From assembly GCF_003712195.1 (NCBI RefSeq), contig NZ_RDSD01000017.1:1-64000 (forward strand): 64,000 bases of DNA, written 5' to 3'. The notes under the pieces were generated by a model. That model searched no databases. It had not been told where the DNA came from and worked only from the letters and a program-made list of their open reading frames with translations. The translations under genes and the position numbers were made by a program. Source of the DNA: Proteiniphilum sp. X52 (GTDB lineage: Bacteria; Bacteroidota; Bacteroidia; Bacteroidales; Dysgonomonadaceae). Of this stretch, positions 24,017-34,088 are shown piece after piece (positions within the stretch are counted from its first letter, which is position 1; every line of letters begins with the position of its first letter).

Positions 24017-26710
24017 CTATTTAATTTTGACACTTAAAATATTTTTCTTTCCTTTTGAGGATTTTACTTCATAATATCCTCTTGTATTTTTTATAATTCC
24101 GGTTGGGAGTATTACTTCTTTGCCCTCAGGCACCTTTACCCCGAACAATGCATCTCCGTTAAATTCGACAATCGTTTCTCTCGTTTTCGGATTATAATCA
24201 ACTTGTTGCATCTGTCCGGCAACAGTTGTCAGATGAAGGGATTCCGGTGCAATAAATACGCTGTTTTTCCCTGCCGTAGTAATTTCTGTCCTGACCCATT
24301 CTCCCTCTTTTTCAATATTGCCACTGAAGGCAACCCATCCGAATTCAGGATGATGATAGATATAGGTAGCTGAATTGACCGCATAGCCATAAAATCCGCT
24401 GCCGTAATCTCCGGCATAACCGTCGATAGCCAGCGTGGAAGGATAGGAATGGAAAGCGGCCGAGCCGAAGCCGTCTTCAGTCACATTGGCCAATGGCCCC
24501 ATCGATCCGGCATGTCCCACCCTCAGCAGGTAGAAATCATCCGGATTAGCCCTATAGGCAGAGAGTACGGGTATCGCATTTAATCCTGAACCGTAATGAT
24601 GTAACTGGCGTTCAATCCGGGCCAGTTTCCCGCCATACACAAAATCCCAGTATCTGCGGGCGCTCCCGTTATACCCCCAATGGGGAAGCGTTGGCATATA
24701 GGCGAGGATCGCGTTGAGGGTGACATCCGCTTTATCGGCATAACCGAAGTAGGATGTCCACATATACACTTCCTCCTGTCCGGTAGAATCCCACGGCATC
24801 TCACTTCCAAACGGATAGTTCAACGAACGCCAGTGATCCGCCCGTTTTTTCATTTCCGCCTCCAGATCGGCAGCCATTTCCGTAAATCCTTCCCGTTGCA
24901 GATCGAGGAGGATATAGAGGAAAACGGAACCTTCCATTTGTCCGAATTGTGCATAGTAGGGAGCGAATTTCATCATCGCAATGGCTGTATGATAAGCGTT
25001 TTCCAGACTTTGCCTCCAGTCGATACCGGTAAAACCTCGATTTCTACCCAAATGGTACATCACCCAATGGGCGGCGGCCACATGCGGATAGTTATAGGAA
25101 CGGCCAAGGTCTTCGGCATTTTCTTTCGACCAAGCTTCCCATCCGCTAAACCGGATGGAATCGCTATAAGTACCTTTCGGCATCAATTCCGGTTCATAAT
25201 AGAACAGGCTCTTTCTCACGCCGTATTTTGTTGAATCGGAGTTATGCTGGATCCGGCCCCACATTGTTTCATTGATGAATCTTTTTATTTTCTCAACCTC
25301 CTGATGGTCGGGCCGTACAAGCTGCTTCATCACGGCAGCCAGCCAACTCCCGGCTCCCGCTTCGTCACTCAGGCCAACAAACCAGGAACGCCTCTCCTGT
25401 GTAAGTATCTGTTTCCTGTCATAATCATAGTTTATAATGGAGGGTGAACGTCCGAAAGGATCATCCCTGTTTTCATACCATTGTGCTGTAGTAAGGAAGT
25501 TTCCCAAGTCATCCACCACTTCTTCCTGTGATTTAATTACCTTATAATTAATCGTCTGCAACGTATTGTCTTCATAACGGACGGAAAGCCGGGCTCTTCC
25601 CCAACTATTCCCTTTCACTTCATATTCCAACCATCCATTGGGTGTTTCTCCTTTTTTTGTCAATGTCAGCGCATTTTCGGGATGGACGGAAATGCTGCTT
25701 ATCTTTTCCGGATATTTTATAAATAGCCTGCCTATTTCGTTTATGGGCAGAACATACCCGGGAAGTCCGATTGCCACAGGCCTTTTCCGACGGATCAACT
25801 CATCTTCTATTTTCCTGATAGAAGGTGCAAGTACAAACTTGAGAGAAAAGCTCTTCGATTCTCCCGGAACCAAGTCGGTCGAGGTCGGCTCGTTCCATTG
25901 TTCAACACCTTTCCATTCTGTCTCCGCATTTGCCTTGCTATGGATAAGCCATTCATGGAATCCCTCAAATACCACGCCTTTTGGCGTCGGATCGTCATTG
26001 AGAGGGTTGTAAGCCTCAAACGAAGCATTTTCCTGAGGTAGCACCAATAAACTGGGTCCCTCGCCATGTAAACGGTTTACCTGAAGATAGCCTGCATCTT
26101 TTCCTATATAAGGATCAAAAAATACATTTTCATGATGCGCCTGATCCAGATTTTTTCCTTCCAGTATATTATTAAAAACAAGTGGGATGCCCAACGAGCC
26201 TATTTCTATATTACCGGTAGAGATATTTGTAATCTCAAACCGCAGCACCAGGTCTCCGTTATCTGTCTCCCAGAATCTTTTTATGCCAACGGGTATGTCC
26301 GCGGGCAAAGTGGCGGCAAGGTCGGCCGCGGCAATTACATTGCCATTCACGGCCAATTTCACAACCGGTTTACGATTATACGCGGTAGCATATTGTTTCC
26401 AGTTCCCTTTTCCTGATTCTCTCAGAGTAATATTTATATCTCCCAAATGGTACAATCCATCTTTATCCCTTTGTGCTATCCTGTCAGCGGGTGTATAATC
26501 AAATGATGTATCTGAAAGCGGTTTCAGATGTTTCACCGTTTGGGAAGCATTCACTAAGGTCAGAGAGAAGTTTTTTGTCATAAACGTCTCCGCCCCCATC
26601 CCCATAAAAAGCGTCGAGGGCTTTTGTGCCATTCTTTCCCAGGGGGACTGGGCAAAAGAGACAAGGACAAAAGCAAAAACAGAAAAGATTATTACTGTTA
26701 TTCGTTTCAT
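24017..26710 (-). CDS. Large secreted protein, probably DUF5695-type glycoside hydrolase-like
   Basis: 897 aa from the ATG at 26710, which gives a clean signal peptide (MKRITVIIFSVFAFVLVSFAQ); the frame extends 7 codons further. An N-terminal beta-rich part (about 25-330) contains LVLRFEITNISTGNIEIGSLGIPL, typical of the beta-sandwich before an alpha/alpha barrel. A helical part (about 430-750) has WFVGLSDEAGAGSWLAAVMKQL, NYPHVAAAHWVMYHLGRNRG and MWTSYFGYADKADVTLNAILAYMP. The C-terminus is again beta-rich. From memory this fits DUF5695 proteins found in glycan loci. Activity not established; catalytic residues unassigned. It lies after the metallopeptidase fragment in locus C. Confidence 0.75.
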   Translation of the reverse strand: MKRITVIIFSVFAFVLVSFAQSPWERMAQKPSTLFMGMGAETFMTKNFSLTLVNASQTVKHLKPLSDTSFDYTPADRIAQRDKDGLYHLGDINITLRESGKGNWKQYATAYNRKPVVKLAVNGNVIAAADLAATLPADIPVGIKRFWETDNGDLVLRFEITNISTGNIEIGSLGIPLVFNNILEGKNLDQAHHENVFFDPYIGKDAGYLQVNRLHGEGPSLLVLPQENASFEAYNPLNDDPTPKGVVFEGFHEWLIHSKANAETEWKGVEQWNEPTSTDLVPGESKSFSLKFVLAPSIRKIEDELIRRKRPVAIGLPGYVLPINEIGRLFIKYPEKISSISVHPENALTLTKKGETPNGWLEYEVKGNSWGRARLSVRYEDNTLQTINYKVIKSQEEVVDDLGNFLTTAQWYENRDDPFGRSPSIINYDYDRKQILTQERRSWFVGLSDEAGAGSWLAAVMKQLVRPDHQEVEKIKRFINETMWGRIQHNSDSTKYGVRKSLFYYEPELMPKGTYSDSIRFSGWEAWSKENAEDLGRSYNYPHVAAAHWVMYHLGRNRGFTGIDWRQSLENAYHTAIAMMKFAPYYAQFGQMEGSVFLYILLDLQREGFTEMAADLEAEMKKRADHWRSLNYPFGSEMPWDSTGQEEVYMWTSYFGYADKADVTLNAILAYMPTLPHWGYNGSARRYWDFVYGGKLARIERQLHHYGSGLNAIPVLSAYRANPDDFYLLRVGHAGSMGPLANVTEDGFGSAAFHSYPSTLAIDGYAGDYGSGFYGYAVNSATYIYHHPEFGWVAFSGNIEKEGEWVRTEITTAGKNSVFIAPESLHLTTVAGQMQQVDYNPKTRETIVEFNGDALFGVKVPEGKEVILPTGIIKNTRGYYEVKSSKGKKNILSVKIK

Positions 26711-26870
26711 ACGATAATAAATTAGACACAAGACTTTATAAACTAAAAGCTAAAGTGATTTATTCCTATTCTCTATTGATTTCTCAATTTTTCACCACGC
26801 ACGTGAATTTTCTGTCGTCACTCGGTATATTCGAATAAACTCAGTTGTTTTCTTTGCTCAACATAGTAAG

Positions 26871-26928
26871 ACAAGTTTTTCCCCTCTGTTCGCTTATCAA
26901 AAACATTCAAAACAAGTTTTTTCCTCTG
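26871..26928. repeat. Short direct repeat in the spacer upstream of the DUF5695-like gene
   Basis: ACAAGTTTTT.CC.CTCTG occurs at 26871-26888 and 26912-26928. Function unknown; it lies within the 276-bp spacer between two minus-strand genes. Confidence 0.5.
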
Positions 26929-26944
26929 CCCTCATTCTTAAGAA

Positions 26945-26986
26945 AATTCACTATTAATTTTTCACTTTTAACTTTTCATTTTTCAC
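26945..26986. repeat. Short AT-rich heptanucleotide array, 6 units
   Basis: Six consecutive 7-bp units read AATTCAC, TATTAAT, TTTTCAC, TTTTAAC, TTTTCAT, TTTTCAC. The array ends at 26986, directly against the stop codon of the metallopeptidase fragment (26987). Like the array at 12323, the period is exactly seven without indels, though the sequence is different. Confidence 0.6.
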
Positions 26987-27553
26987 TCAATTATCCCAAT
27001 TATACAAATTTTCCGTTTTATGACGGCTGATCCTTTTATCCGTTTCAGGAAAGTATTCGGACAAGATCCCATACAATCCGGGATCATATACTTTCAGCTC
27101 TTCCCGGGTATTCACTTTATTATGCTTCCCGTCACCTCCGTCATTATCTACTTCAGCATTGACATTAAACCAACTCTGCACGCCTTCCGCCCAATATTCC
27201 CAGATATTGGTCGCGGCATACGTATTCAGCCATCGTCCGTTTTTGAGGGCGGTATCCAGCAATGTTTTCAGACGATCGTTGAAATCATGGTTTATCGGAG
27301 ATATACCGACATCGTGTATCGTATGCGCGAATTCATGGATCAGAATATCTTCCGCATGATATTTATCGATCTGATACGCCAGGATATTCTCTTCGGCACA
27401 GGTAGTCAGTGGTAAATCAAGCGTTCCTCCCAATCCCCTGGCACGCACATCCCAATTCAGGGAAGTGTCATTGGCGAGATGGGCATGTTCGGGTATATCG
27501 GTGGTTCCTTCGTAACGCGCGATTGTCAAACAGTGATTGAAATCCATTGACAT
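26987..27553 (-). pseudogene. Fragment of a zinc metallopeptidase-like protein (HExxH), N-terminus missing
   Basis: 188 aa, no signal peptide. HEFAHTIHDVG (about residues 73-83) is an HExxH zinc motif; about 45 residues later WEYWAEGVQSWF offers the Glu typical of gluzincins. The beginning (CLTIARYEGTTDIPEHAHLA, then RARGLGGTL) reads like the middle of a longer secreted protein, so the 5' part seems to be lost. It starts 7 bp after the stop of the GH127 gene, so it is probably still translated with it. I do not recognise a named family. It could be a functional short protein, but the missing export signal argues against that. Confidence 0.6.
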
Positions 27554-27560
27554 TCAATAT

Positions 27561-30500
27561 TTAGTTAATAAATTTCCTCAACCTTTCAGTCGCATTTTGT
27601 ATCATATCATGGGTACCGCTACCGTCGTTTACATAAGATACAACCATCCTGGCGTATTCAACAGCCTCATGCAAGTCCGTCGACGTCTCACTGGAAGTAA
27701 GCCTATCAGCCTGCCTGAGTAAAGTAGACAACGGATAAAGATCTTCCGGTTCGGGCAAATTCCCCGGCCTCATCGTGTTGATAGCGGCATTGAGGACCGA
27801 AGCCGCCAGGTTAACTTCATTTTGACTGTAGTTTTTACCCCTGTTCTCGTATATTTTTTGCGATTCCCGAAGTTGTTCCTCAAGACGTCTGAAAGCATGC
27901 GGGGCCCAAGGCGAATATTCCGGTATCTTTACAGTAAGGGCATTCCATGCTTCTTGCATCTTTTTTCTCTCGATAGCAAGGTTCAGTACTTCACCAAGGT
28001 AACTTTTATCGACGCTACTTGCCAATACCAAGTCGTTCATGGCTTTACGTACCAGTAGTATTTGTCTATCGACTGATAACTGAGATTTCCCTTTTTCTTC
28101 CACTTCCTTTGCCGCGGTTATTGCCATTTGCAGTGCGAGATACTTGTCCCATGTAAAATCCTTTGCATCCTTCGATTCTGCCTCTCTTATAGCGGCAGAC
28201 AGTCGTGATTTATCCAGTTTGACAGGCTGCAGCCCATGCACGCTATTATCTATCGCAGCGATTTGGGCAACGATTTGTTTTTGGGTAGCGTTTTCGGAGC
28301 GACTCAGTTCCCGGCCGGCCTCAACAGATACTTTCAGGGCCTCATAAGACTCTTTGGTATAATTATCAGGCAGGAATACAGTCGCCTCTTGTAATTTGTC
28401 CGACAGCATTGTCTTGAACTCGGCAAGAAGGTCGTCAACAATATCTATCCTGAAATAATGGGTAGAATTCTTGTCCCTGTAATAATCCGGCTCAAACGTC
28501 CTATCGCCCACCGTCAATGTATAGAGGTTGCCATCAGTGCCGTGCGAACCGCCGCTGGGACCATTGAGCACAATATTATTCAAATAAGGATCGATCGCAA
28601 GCGTTGCCTCTTCCCAACTGTTTACGCCTGTAGCGGTCATGGCCAGCGGACCGTACATAATAGTACCTGTCCACATAGGATCAAACCGGATATCGGGTTG
28701 TTTTTCTCCAGCAGTGGCTGTCTCCATTTTATCGGGGCCATAATCGATATGCTTGCCAAAAGGCATGATGATCTCCACGATGTCGGAGTCTGTCCAGTCA
28801 CGCGCGGGAATGGTCACATAAGAACTTGGCTGATAGGAGGAAGCAATGGGAACACCATTCAGCCGGATATCGAACCCTTCAGTAGCCCAATACGGCACAC
28901 GCAGCTTCATCGCAAAATTCGCCTTACCATCTGTAACCCTGATAGTAGAGCTTTCAGCCGGCCATAAACAATCCTGCCGGATAGTGACACCTTTGGCATC
29001 CCACTGGAGGACAGTAGGCATATACAAAGCAAGCCAAAGCGTATTCTCCGACACGAAATACGTGGCTTCCTGATACTTGACATGGTTTTCGGATCCCGTA
29101 CCTCCACAACATGTAGATTGAGGAGTTCTATTGCCCCAGGGCTTTGAAGCGTTGAGTCCCACTGCATAATGATAGATCGTAAGGTAGCAAGTACTGTGGA
29201 GTGATCCCACGAGTTGGTTATACAGGACACGTTCGTAGTAATCCATATATCGGGCATCGTCAGGATCAAAGCAGTTTAGGTCCTTAGTCAGTTTAGCCAA
29301 ATTATAAGCACAACAAGTCTCGTTTAAAGTGGGGGTAGGATTGGTGGCCATGCTTAGTATCTGGGTATAAGGTTGCCTGAACATCTCACCATTACCCACA
29401 CCGCCGGTAGAGTAGCGGTAACGCCCCTGTATCATTTCCCAAAAATTTTGAGACAAATGATAATAATACGGATTATGGTTTCCTCTGAAACTGCGAAGCG
29501 CGCTGGTGATCTTGGGAATATGTTGGTTGGCATGCCGCATGCGTATATCATCAATGTTGCTTGCCAACGGATCATAGAAAGCCGGACTATCGAAAAAATT
29601 CGATGCTTCGAGCAGGTGTGCTTTCTCAACGGGATCGTCCACCATTTCGGAGAGCCTCGCCAACGATTCTCCGGTTCCGCCATCTTCCCCCGCGATATAC
29701 ATATTCCACATTTCATAACGGTTGCCGGGGCGGGTCCTCCGCTCCTCCTGCGTCCCGTCTGTCATCACGTAGGTGCGGTAATGCAACCGGTTCCATATCC
29801 ATAGGCCCATGTCTTTGGCTATGAGAAGGGCTTTGGCCGCCACTTCCGGATCATCGACATAGGTGGCGATATCGATCAGTCCGGCCAACTGTTTATGGAT
29901 AGAGTAATAAGGCGCCCACACCCAACTCTCGTTGTTATACGCGCGGTACATCTCTATCAGAACCGCATGGTGTGCAGGAATTGCGTTGAGATAACCGTAA
30001 CCGTATTTCGTCCATTCTGTTTTATGCACGTTGAAATCCTCCCAGGTACCCTTCATGTCCCGTAGTTCGGCTTCGGGTGCAAAGTCGCGTGCCTCCCAGT
30101 ACCTGCCGAGCTCCTCATTCCAGACAAACGTCCTTTCCTGGCATTCCCGCAACTCGTTGACCATCCGGGTCATATTGTCACGCAGTTTATTTTTTTGTTC
30201 CGGGTCGGCAGCGCTGGCGAAAGCCAAAGCCAGCGCAGACATATAATGTCCCGACCCGTGTCCTTTCAGCTTGGTGGTGGGAGAATCCCAGCCATCGGAT
30301 TTCGTGTACCCTTCGGTACTCAGGCCATACGTATCCCTGTAATTATAGAGTTGCTGGGTAACATCCCAGCTTATAATTTCACGGATGGCCAGTTCCCTAT
30401 TGGAAGTCAGTCGGTTGTCGCCGATGATCATCACCTTGTTTAACGGAACCGCTTCAGCCACCGGAACAGGAGATGGAGCGGCCTGTCCTCCTGAAACCAC

Positions 30501-30881
30501 TTTAACATTGGCCGTGACCGGATAACCGTGGGGCGTGGTATTATCGCCTGTGATAAAACCACTGACGGTATATTTATGGCCGACAGGGTTCATATCCGGA
30601 TTGGCCTGGTCTTCTTCCACGTTACGCGCCGAATTGGACCATCGGGTCTGGCGGAATTCCGATTTCCCGTCGGAATAAGTCACCCAAAGCTGATAAGGTA
30701 ATTTCGGCGCCGTACCAACCGGGCATTCCACTAACACCGGTTCAACCCGGACAATTTCCCTGGATCCGGAGGGATTGGAGATTGTTACAGCAAAAGAAAT
30801 TGAAGCGACACCAAACAATGGTATCAGCAACAATACACCGGCCAATACAACCATTATACGGTTTGATCTGTTCATCATCAC
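27561..30881 (-). CDS. GH127 (DUF1680) beta-L-arabinofuranosidase-like enzyme, multidomain
   Basis: 1106 aa. Signal/anchor (about 1-32), Ig-like domain (about 35-135, ending in NVKVVSGG), GH127 alpha/alpha barrel and sandwich (about 150-800), then a helical C-terminal region (about 850-1105) with FIVAR-like units. Characterised GH127 enzymes use a Cys nucleophile and a Zn site of Glu and three Cys. Here E521-T-C523 in NETCCAYN and C591-C592 in STCCGGTG fit that layout; C591 or its neighbour would be the nucleophile. Substrates in the family are beta-L-arabinofuranosides; related families differ, so the exact sugar is open. Follows a GH43 stub and is 7 bp ahead of the metallopeptidase fragment. 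Confidence 0.88.
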   Translation of the reverse strand: MMMNRSNRIMVVLAGVLLLIPLFGVASISFAVTISNPSGSREIVRVEPVLVECPVGTAPKLPYQLWVTYSDGKSEFRQTRWSNSARNVEEDQANPDMNPVGHKYTVSGFITGDNTTPHGYPVTANVKVVSGGQAAPSPVPVAEAVPLNKVMIIGDNRLTSNRELAIREIISWDVTQQLYNYRDTYGLSTEGYTKSDGWDSPTTKLKGHGSGHYMSALALAFASAADPEQKNKLRDNMTRMVNELRECQERTFVWNEELGRYWEARDFAPEAELRDMKGTWEDFNVHKTEWTKYGYGYLNAIPAHHAVLIEMYRAYNNESWVWAPYYSIHKQLAGLIDIATYVDDPEVAAKALLIAKDMGLWIWNRLHYRTYVMTDGTQEERRTRPGNRYEMWNMYIAGEDGGTGESLARLSEMVDDPVEKAHLLEASNFFDSPAFYDPLASNIDDIRMRHANQHIPKITSALRSFRGNHNPYYYHLSQNFWEMIQGRYRYSTGGVGNGEMFRQPYTQILSMATNPTPTLNETCCAYNLAKLTKDLNCFDPDDARYMDYYERVLYNQLVGSLHSTCYLTIYHYAVGLNASKPWGNRTPQSTCCGGTGSENHVKYQEATYFVSENTLWLALYMPTVLQWDAKGVTIRQDCLWPAESSTIRVTDGKANFAMKLRVPYWATEGFDIRLNGVPIASSYQPSSYVTIPARDWTDSDIVEIIMPFGKHIDYGPDKMETATAGEKQPDIRFDPMWTGTIMYGPLAMTATGVNSWEEATLAIDPYLNNIVLNGPSGGSHGTDGNLYTLTVGDRTFEPDYYRDKNSTHYFRIDIVDDLLAEFKTMLSDKLQEATVFLPDNYTKESYEALKVSVEAGRELSRSENATQKQIVAQIAAIDNSVHGLQPVKLDKSRLSAAIREAESKDAKDFTWDKYLALQMAITAAKEVEEKGKSQLSVDRQILLVRKAMNDLVLASSVDKSYLGEVLNLAIERKKMQEAWNALTVKIPEYSPWAPHAFRRLEEQLRESQKIYENRGKNYSQNEVNLAASVLNAAINTMRPGNLPEPEDLYPLSTLLRQADRLTSSETSTDLHEAVEYARMVVSYVNDGSGTHDMIQNATERLRKFIN

Positions 30882-30887
30882 TTATTT

Positions 30888-31313
30888 TTATTTAAATGAA
30901 TTTTCATTTTGCATATTCGCTCTAATCGCCTCCAAAGGATTAAAAATACAGGAATTTAACATCATTGCTGAATCCGACATATATCCGTAGACATTGCATC
31001 CGAACTGGCAATTGCCCATAAAATAATAATATTTCCCATCATCCCCTTTCAAGACGTCTGGTGCCCAACAGTTTGTCAACCCGTCGGGGAGGTCGATCTC
31101 CATCTCATAGTTATACCAATTCACAAAATCCTTACTGATCCAAACCTGAGGATCGAGGATCAGCACATCAGCTTCATCCGGTTGTTCCGCCTCTCCATTC
31201 CCTTCCGGTTTTTCCGGATCAATCAGTGGTTCATCTGAATTACAGTTATGAAAACTGATAAAGAGGCAGAATAAAAGATAACATGTAAGCCGTCTTTTCA
31301 CAAAAAAAATCAA
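30888..31313 (-). pseudogene. GH43-type lipoprotein stub
   Basis: 141 aa. A signal peptide and a Cys near residue 24 (FHNCNSDE) are followed by an acidic linker, then abruptly by the interior of a five-bladed GH43-like enzyme: WISKDFVNWYNYEME, NCWAPDVLKGDDGKYYYFMG, VYGYMSDS. The first-blade catalytic Asp region and everything after the second blade are missing, and the tail (FNPLEAIRANM..) is unrelated. Two deletions, one at each side, would explain it. It lies 6 bp upstream of the GH127 gene and 66 bp after the DUF4859 gene, in locus C. Confidence 0.75.
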
Positions 31314-31379
31314 TCAAGTTACATATCTATGCGTAGGAGGATAAATGCTTGTAGGCATATATCCTCCTGTTTAATTTAA

Positions 31380-32378
31380 TTATGCCAAAGTAACGCCAAT
31401 AATAAAGCGGAAGAAATAATTTACACTCTCCATATTCCGGTAACCGATGCTTATCGCATACTTATTCCCGGCAGTCAATTCCGGCGCTCTGCCTATATAG
31501 AGAAGCTGATCGTCTGTATTCAATTCGGCAAAGACGGTGAAGCCCGTATCTCCCCAATTGCATACAGCTCCCGAATTGTTCATCCAGTATCCGGGAGCAT
31601 TTGCCGTATAACTACTGGTTTCATCCCATTCCCCACTTTGAGGATTGACGGCATACATACGAATTTTTCCTCCGTTCGTATCCATATTTGCAAGGAATTC
31701 CTCTACAGTCATCTCCATGCAAAGAGCGATCGTTTCCGCATAATTATTCAAGTCTATACCGTAGGATGCGTAATCGCCGGCAGGAATCGTTATATTTAAC
31801 ATTACGATTGTCGGATCAGTATAAGAAACCTGAAATGAGAAACGGACATAGTCGTCATAATCGTCCCCATTGACTGCAAATCCCACATTGAAAGCAACAG
31901 ATGTCCCGACGGCCACATTTTCTATAGGAGTTACAATAAGGGTTTTGTTGTTGGTATCAATATCCAGACTGGCCGTTTTGGCGTTATCTGACTCTGTGGT
32001 TACTCCACCGGCTGTATTATAATACCACCCGGTGTTTCCCTTTGTTTTTCCGGACTTATTCCAATGGTTCCTCGTTGTATTGATGTTGTAAAACACAACC
32101 GAACCATTGTTTAAACCACTTATCACCTGTTCTACAGTCATACCCATTTTTTCCTGAAACAATTCATTGTGATCATCCAGACTGACAACATAAGGCTCTA
32201 AACGCTCAACCGCAAACTCAATATTTGTAGTGATGGTTGCCTCCTGGTCTACCCGTAAATATGGGTTTTCGTCTTCACCGTATACATGTTTACTCGTGGC
32301 CTCTTCGTAGTGGTCACTACATGTTAAAAAATTAAATGACAGTGAAATAGCAAATATATAAATTAAAATTCTTCTCAT
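31380..32378 (-). CDS. Lipoprotein with two DUF4859-type domains
   Basis: 332 aa; signal peptide with lipobox NFLTC at about residue 20. Two similar beta-sandwich units: about 60-190 (QEKMGMTVEQVISGLNNGSV..NTGWYYNTAGGVTT) and about 198-330 (CMEMTVEEFLANMDTNGGKI..APGYWMNNSGAVCNWGD). Each pairs an M(T)VE(Q/E) helix with a W(M/Y).N..G strand. DUF4859 proteins occur after SusD genes and are presumed surface glycan binders. Follows SusD by 27 bp. Confidence 0.8.
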   Translation of the reverse strand: MRRILIYIFAISLSFNFLTCSDHYEEATSKHVYGEDENPYLRVDQEATITTNIEFAVERLEPYVVSLDDHNELFQEKMGMTVEQVISGLNNGSVVFYNINTTRNHWNKSGKTKGNTGWYYNTAGGVTTESDNAKTASLDIDTNNKTLIVTPIENVAVGTSVAFNVGFAVNGDDYDDYVRFSFQVSYTDPTIVMLNITIPAGDYASYGIDLNNYAETIALCMEMTVEEFLANMDTNGGKIRMYAVNPQSGEWDETSSYTANAPGYWMNNSGAVCNWGDTGFTVFAELNTDDQLLYIGRAPELTAGNKYAISIGYRNMESVNYFFRFIIGVTLA

Positions 32379-32405
32379 ATGATTTATTTTTTACATTAAT
32401 CTGAA

Positions 32406-34079
32406 TTATTCACCATAACCAGGATTCTGCACCAGATTCGGATTTCCATCCAAGAATGTTTTATAAATGGGAAAAATATCACAATGGTTATCCGACGGAT
32501 CTGTTTTAGCCGTTTTACAAAACCAGGACTTTCCATTGTATACATTCTGGTTTGTCCCTCTGATACGGAAACGGATCAGATCCTGCCGGCGGTGATGCTC
32601 CGCAACAAATTCCCAAGCCAGGTCGTCCAACAATCCCCCCAACTCAATATCGTCTCCGCCTTCATAGGTAGTGACCCATTTATCCTCTTCACCCATTTTC
32701 CCCTGGTTTTCCCGGTATCCGTAGGCATACACGCTTCCGCCTTTCAATTGCTCCACCGTACGAACCGCTTTGCCCGGATTATTCTTAAAAGCACGTTGCC
32801 GTACTGCCGTCACCAAGTCCGCAGCAGTTTGTTCAGTTTCTCCCTTATATCCTCCCAAACGAAGCAAACATTCGGCTTTGATCATGTAAGCATCTGCCAA
32901 GCGGAAGAAAGGAATATCATCATAAGCGGAACCAAAATCACCCGACAAAATTTCATATTTTATCAAACGTCCACCTTCAAACGGATAGCACCCCGGATTA
33001 TCAATACTATGTATTTCTTTGGTATAGCTTAATGGCTCTCCTTCCACCATGATAGGGGCTCCGCTACGATCATATTGCTGTCCTAATGTCCAACACGCCG
33101 TATAGCGTCCGTCGTCTTCATCATAAGTATCAAGGAATTGGGGCAATGCGGTACTCCCTCCAGTAGCCCAACCGTTAAAATCCCAGACAGCCCTGCCAGC
33201 AACGTGTATCCATTTGTTGGCATAGTAATTTCCGCTTGCATATTTATTTTCAAAAGGAATTCCAAATATAATTTCAGGAGAACCGGAAATATCCTCCTTA
33301 AAGTTATCCGAATAATTGGCCGACAAAGAAAAACGTCCACTTTCAATAATCTCATTCACTTCATCGATGGCTTTTCCGTACCAAGAACTATCCGAATGAT
33401 CATTAAACCAAGCATTGTGATTCAGGTACATTTTTGCAAGAAGCATATTGACGGCATAATCGTTAATTTGTCCCATTCCATTGTCCGGTCCGCATTTCCC
33501 TTTAATATCAGTCAATTCATCAATAACAAAATCCCATGTTTCCTGCGGATCTGCCTGTTCCGGCATCCAACCGGCCGGGTGATCATAGGTGGTATCCAAA
33601 GGAATATTGCGGAACAAATCAAACAAAATATAATAATACAAAGCGCGGTAAGCTCTTAACTGGGAAGTCGCCGCTTCCGAAGCCTGTACAGCTTTATCTG
33701 CCAGCAGTTTATTACAGGCATTGATACCGGCATACGAATAATTCCACTCTGTCCAGAAATGCCCTATCTGTGAATGAAACTGATGTTTATGTAAAGAGAC
33801 ATACAAGTCTCCCCAGCCAATACCGATACGGTAAGGGGTACACCAAAGGTCTGAGGATTCGTCCTGGATATCGCAATAGCCGTTCCATCCCCAATAAACA
33901 TTTCTTAAATTACTGTATACCGGAGCAAACATACTGGCGGCATCTTTCTCCGTAAATTCATATTTCTCTGCGGCAAGTGTATCATAAATGGTCTCACTTA
34001 AATCAGTACAACTGTCGAAAGATAACACAGAAACCCCTATGACTATAGCTAAAATGGATTTATATATTTTCATGATCAT
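32406..34079 (-). CDS. SusD/RagB-family nutrient-binding lipoprotein (locus C)
   Basis: 557 aa; lipobox SFDSC at about residue 24. SusD core (YAGINACNKLLADKAV, QLRAYRALYYYILFDLFRNIPL, VNMLLAKMYLNHNAWF) and the C-terminal signature FRLADAYMIKAECLLRLGGY, AWEFVAEHHRRQDLIRFR, FPIYKTFLDGNPNLVQNPGY. Nine bp after SusC. Start could be 34079 or the second Met at 34073. Confidence 0.95.
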   Translation of the reverse strand: MIMKIYKSILAIVIGVSVLSFDSCTDLSETIYDTLAAEKYEFTEKDAASMFAPVYSNLRNVYWGWNGYCDIQDESSDLWCTPYRIGIGWGDLYVSLHKHQFHSQIGHFWTEWNYSYAGINACNKLLADKAVQASEAATSQLRAYRALYYYILFDLFRNIPLDTTYDHPAGWMPEQADPQETWDFVIDELTDIKGKCGPDNGMGQINDYAVNMLLAKMYLNHNAWFNDHSDSSWYGKAIDEVNEIIESGRFSLSANYSDNFKEDISGSPEIIFGIPFENKYASGNYYANKWIHVAGRAVWDFNGWATGGSTALPQFLDTYDEDDGRYTACWTLGQQYDRSGAPIMVEGEPLSYTKEIHSIDNPGCYPFEGGRLIKYEILSGDFGSAYDDIPFFRLADAYMIKAECLLRLGGYKGETEQTAADLVTAVRQRAFKNNPGKAVRTVEQLKGGSVYAYGYRENQGKMGEEDKWVTTYEGGDDIELGGLLDDLAWEFVAEHHRRQDLIRFRIRGTNQNVYNGKSWFCKTAKTDPSDNHCDIFPIYKTFLDGNPNLVQNPGYGE

Positions 34080-34088
34080 TTTATTTTT

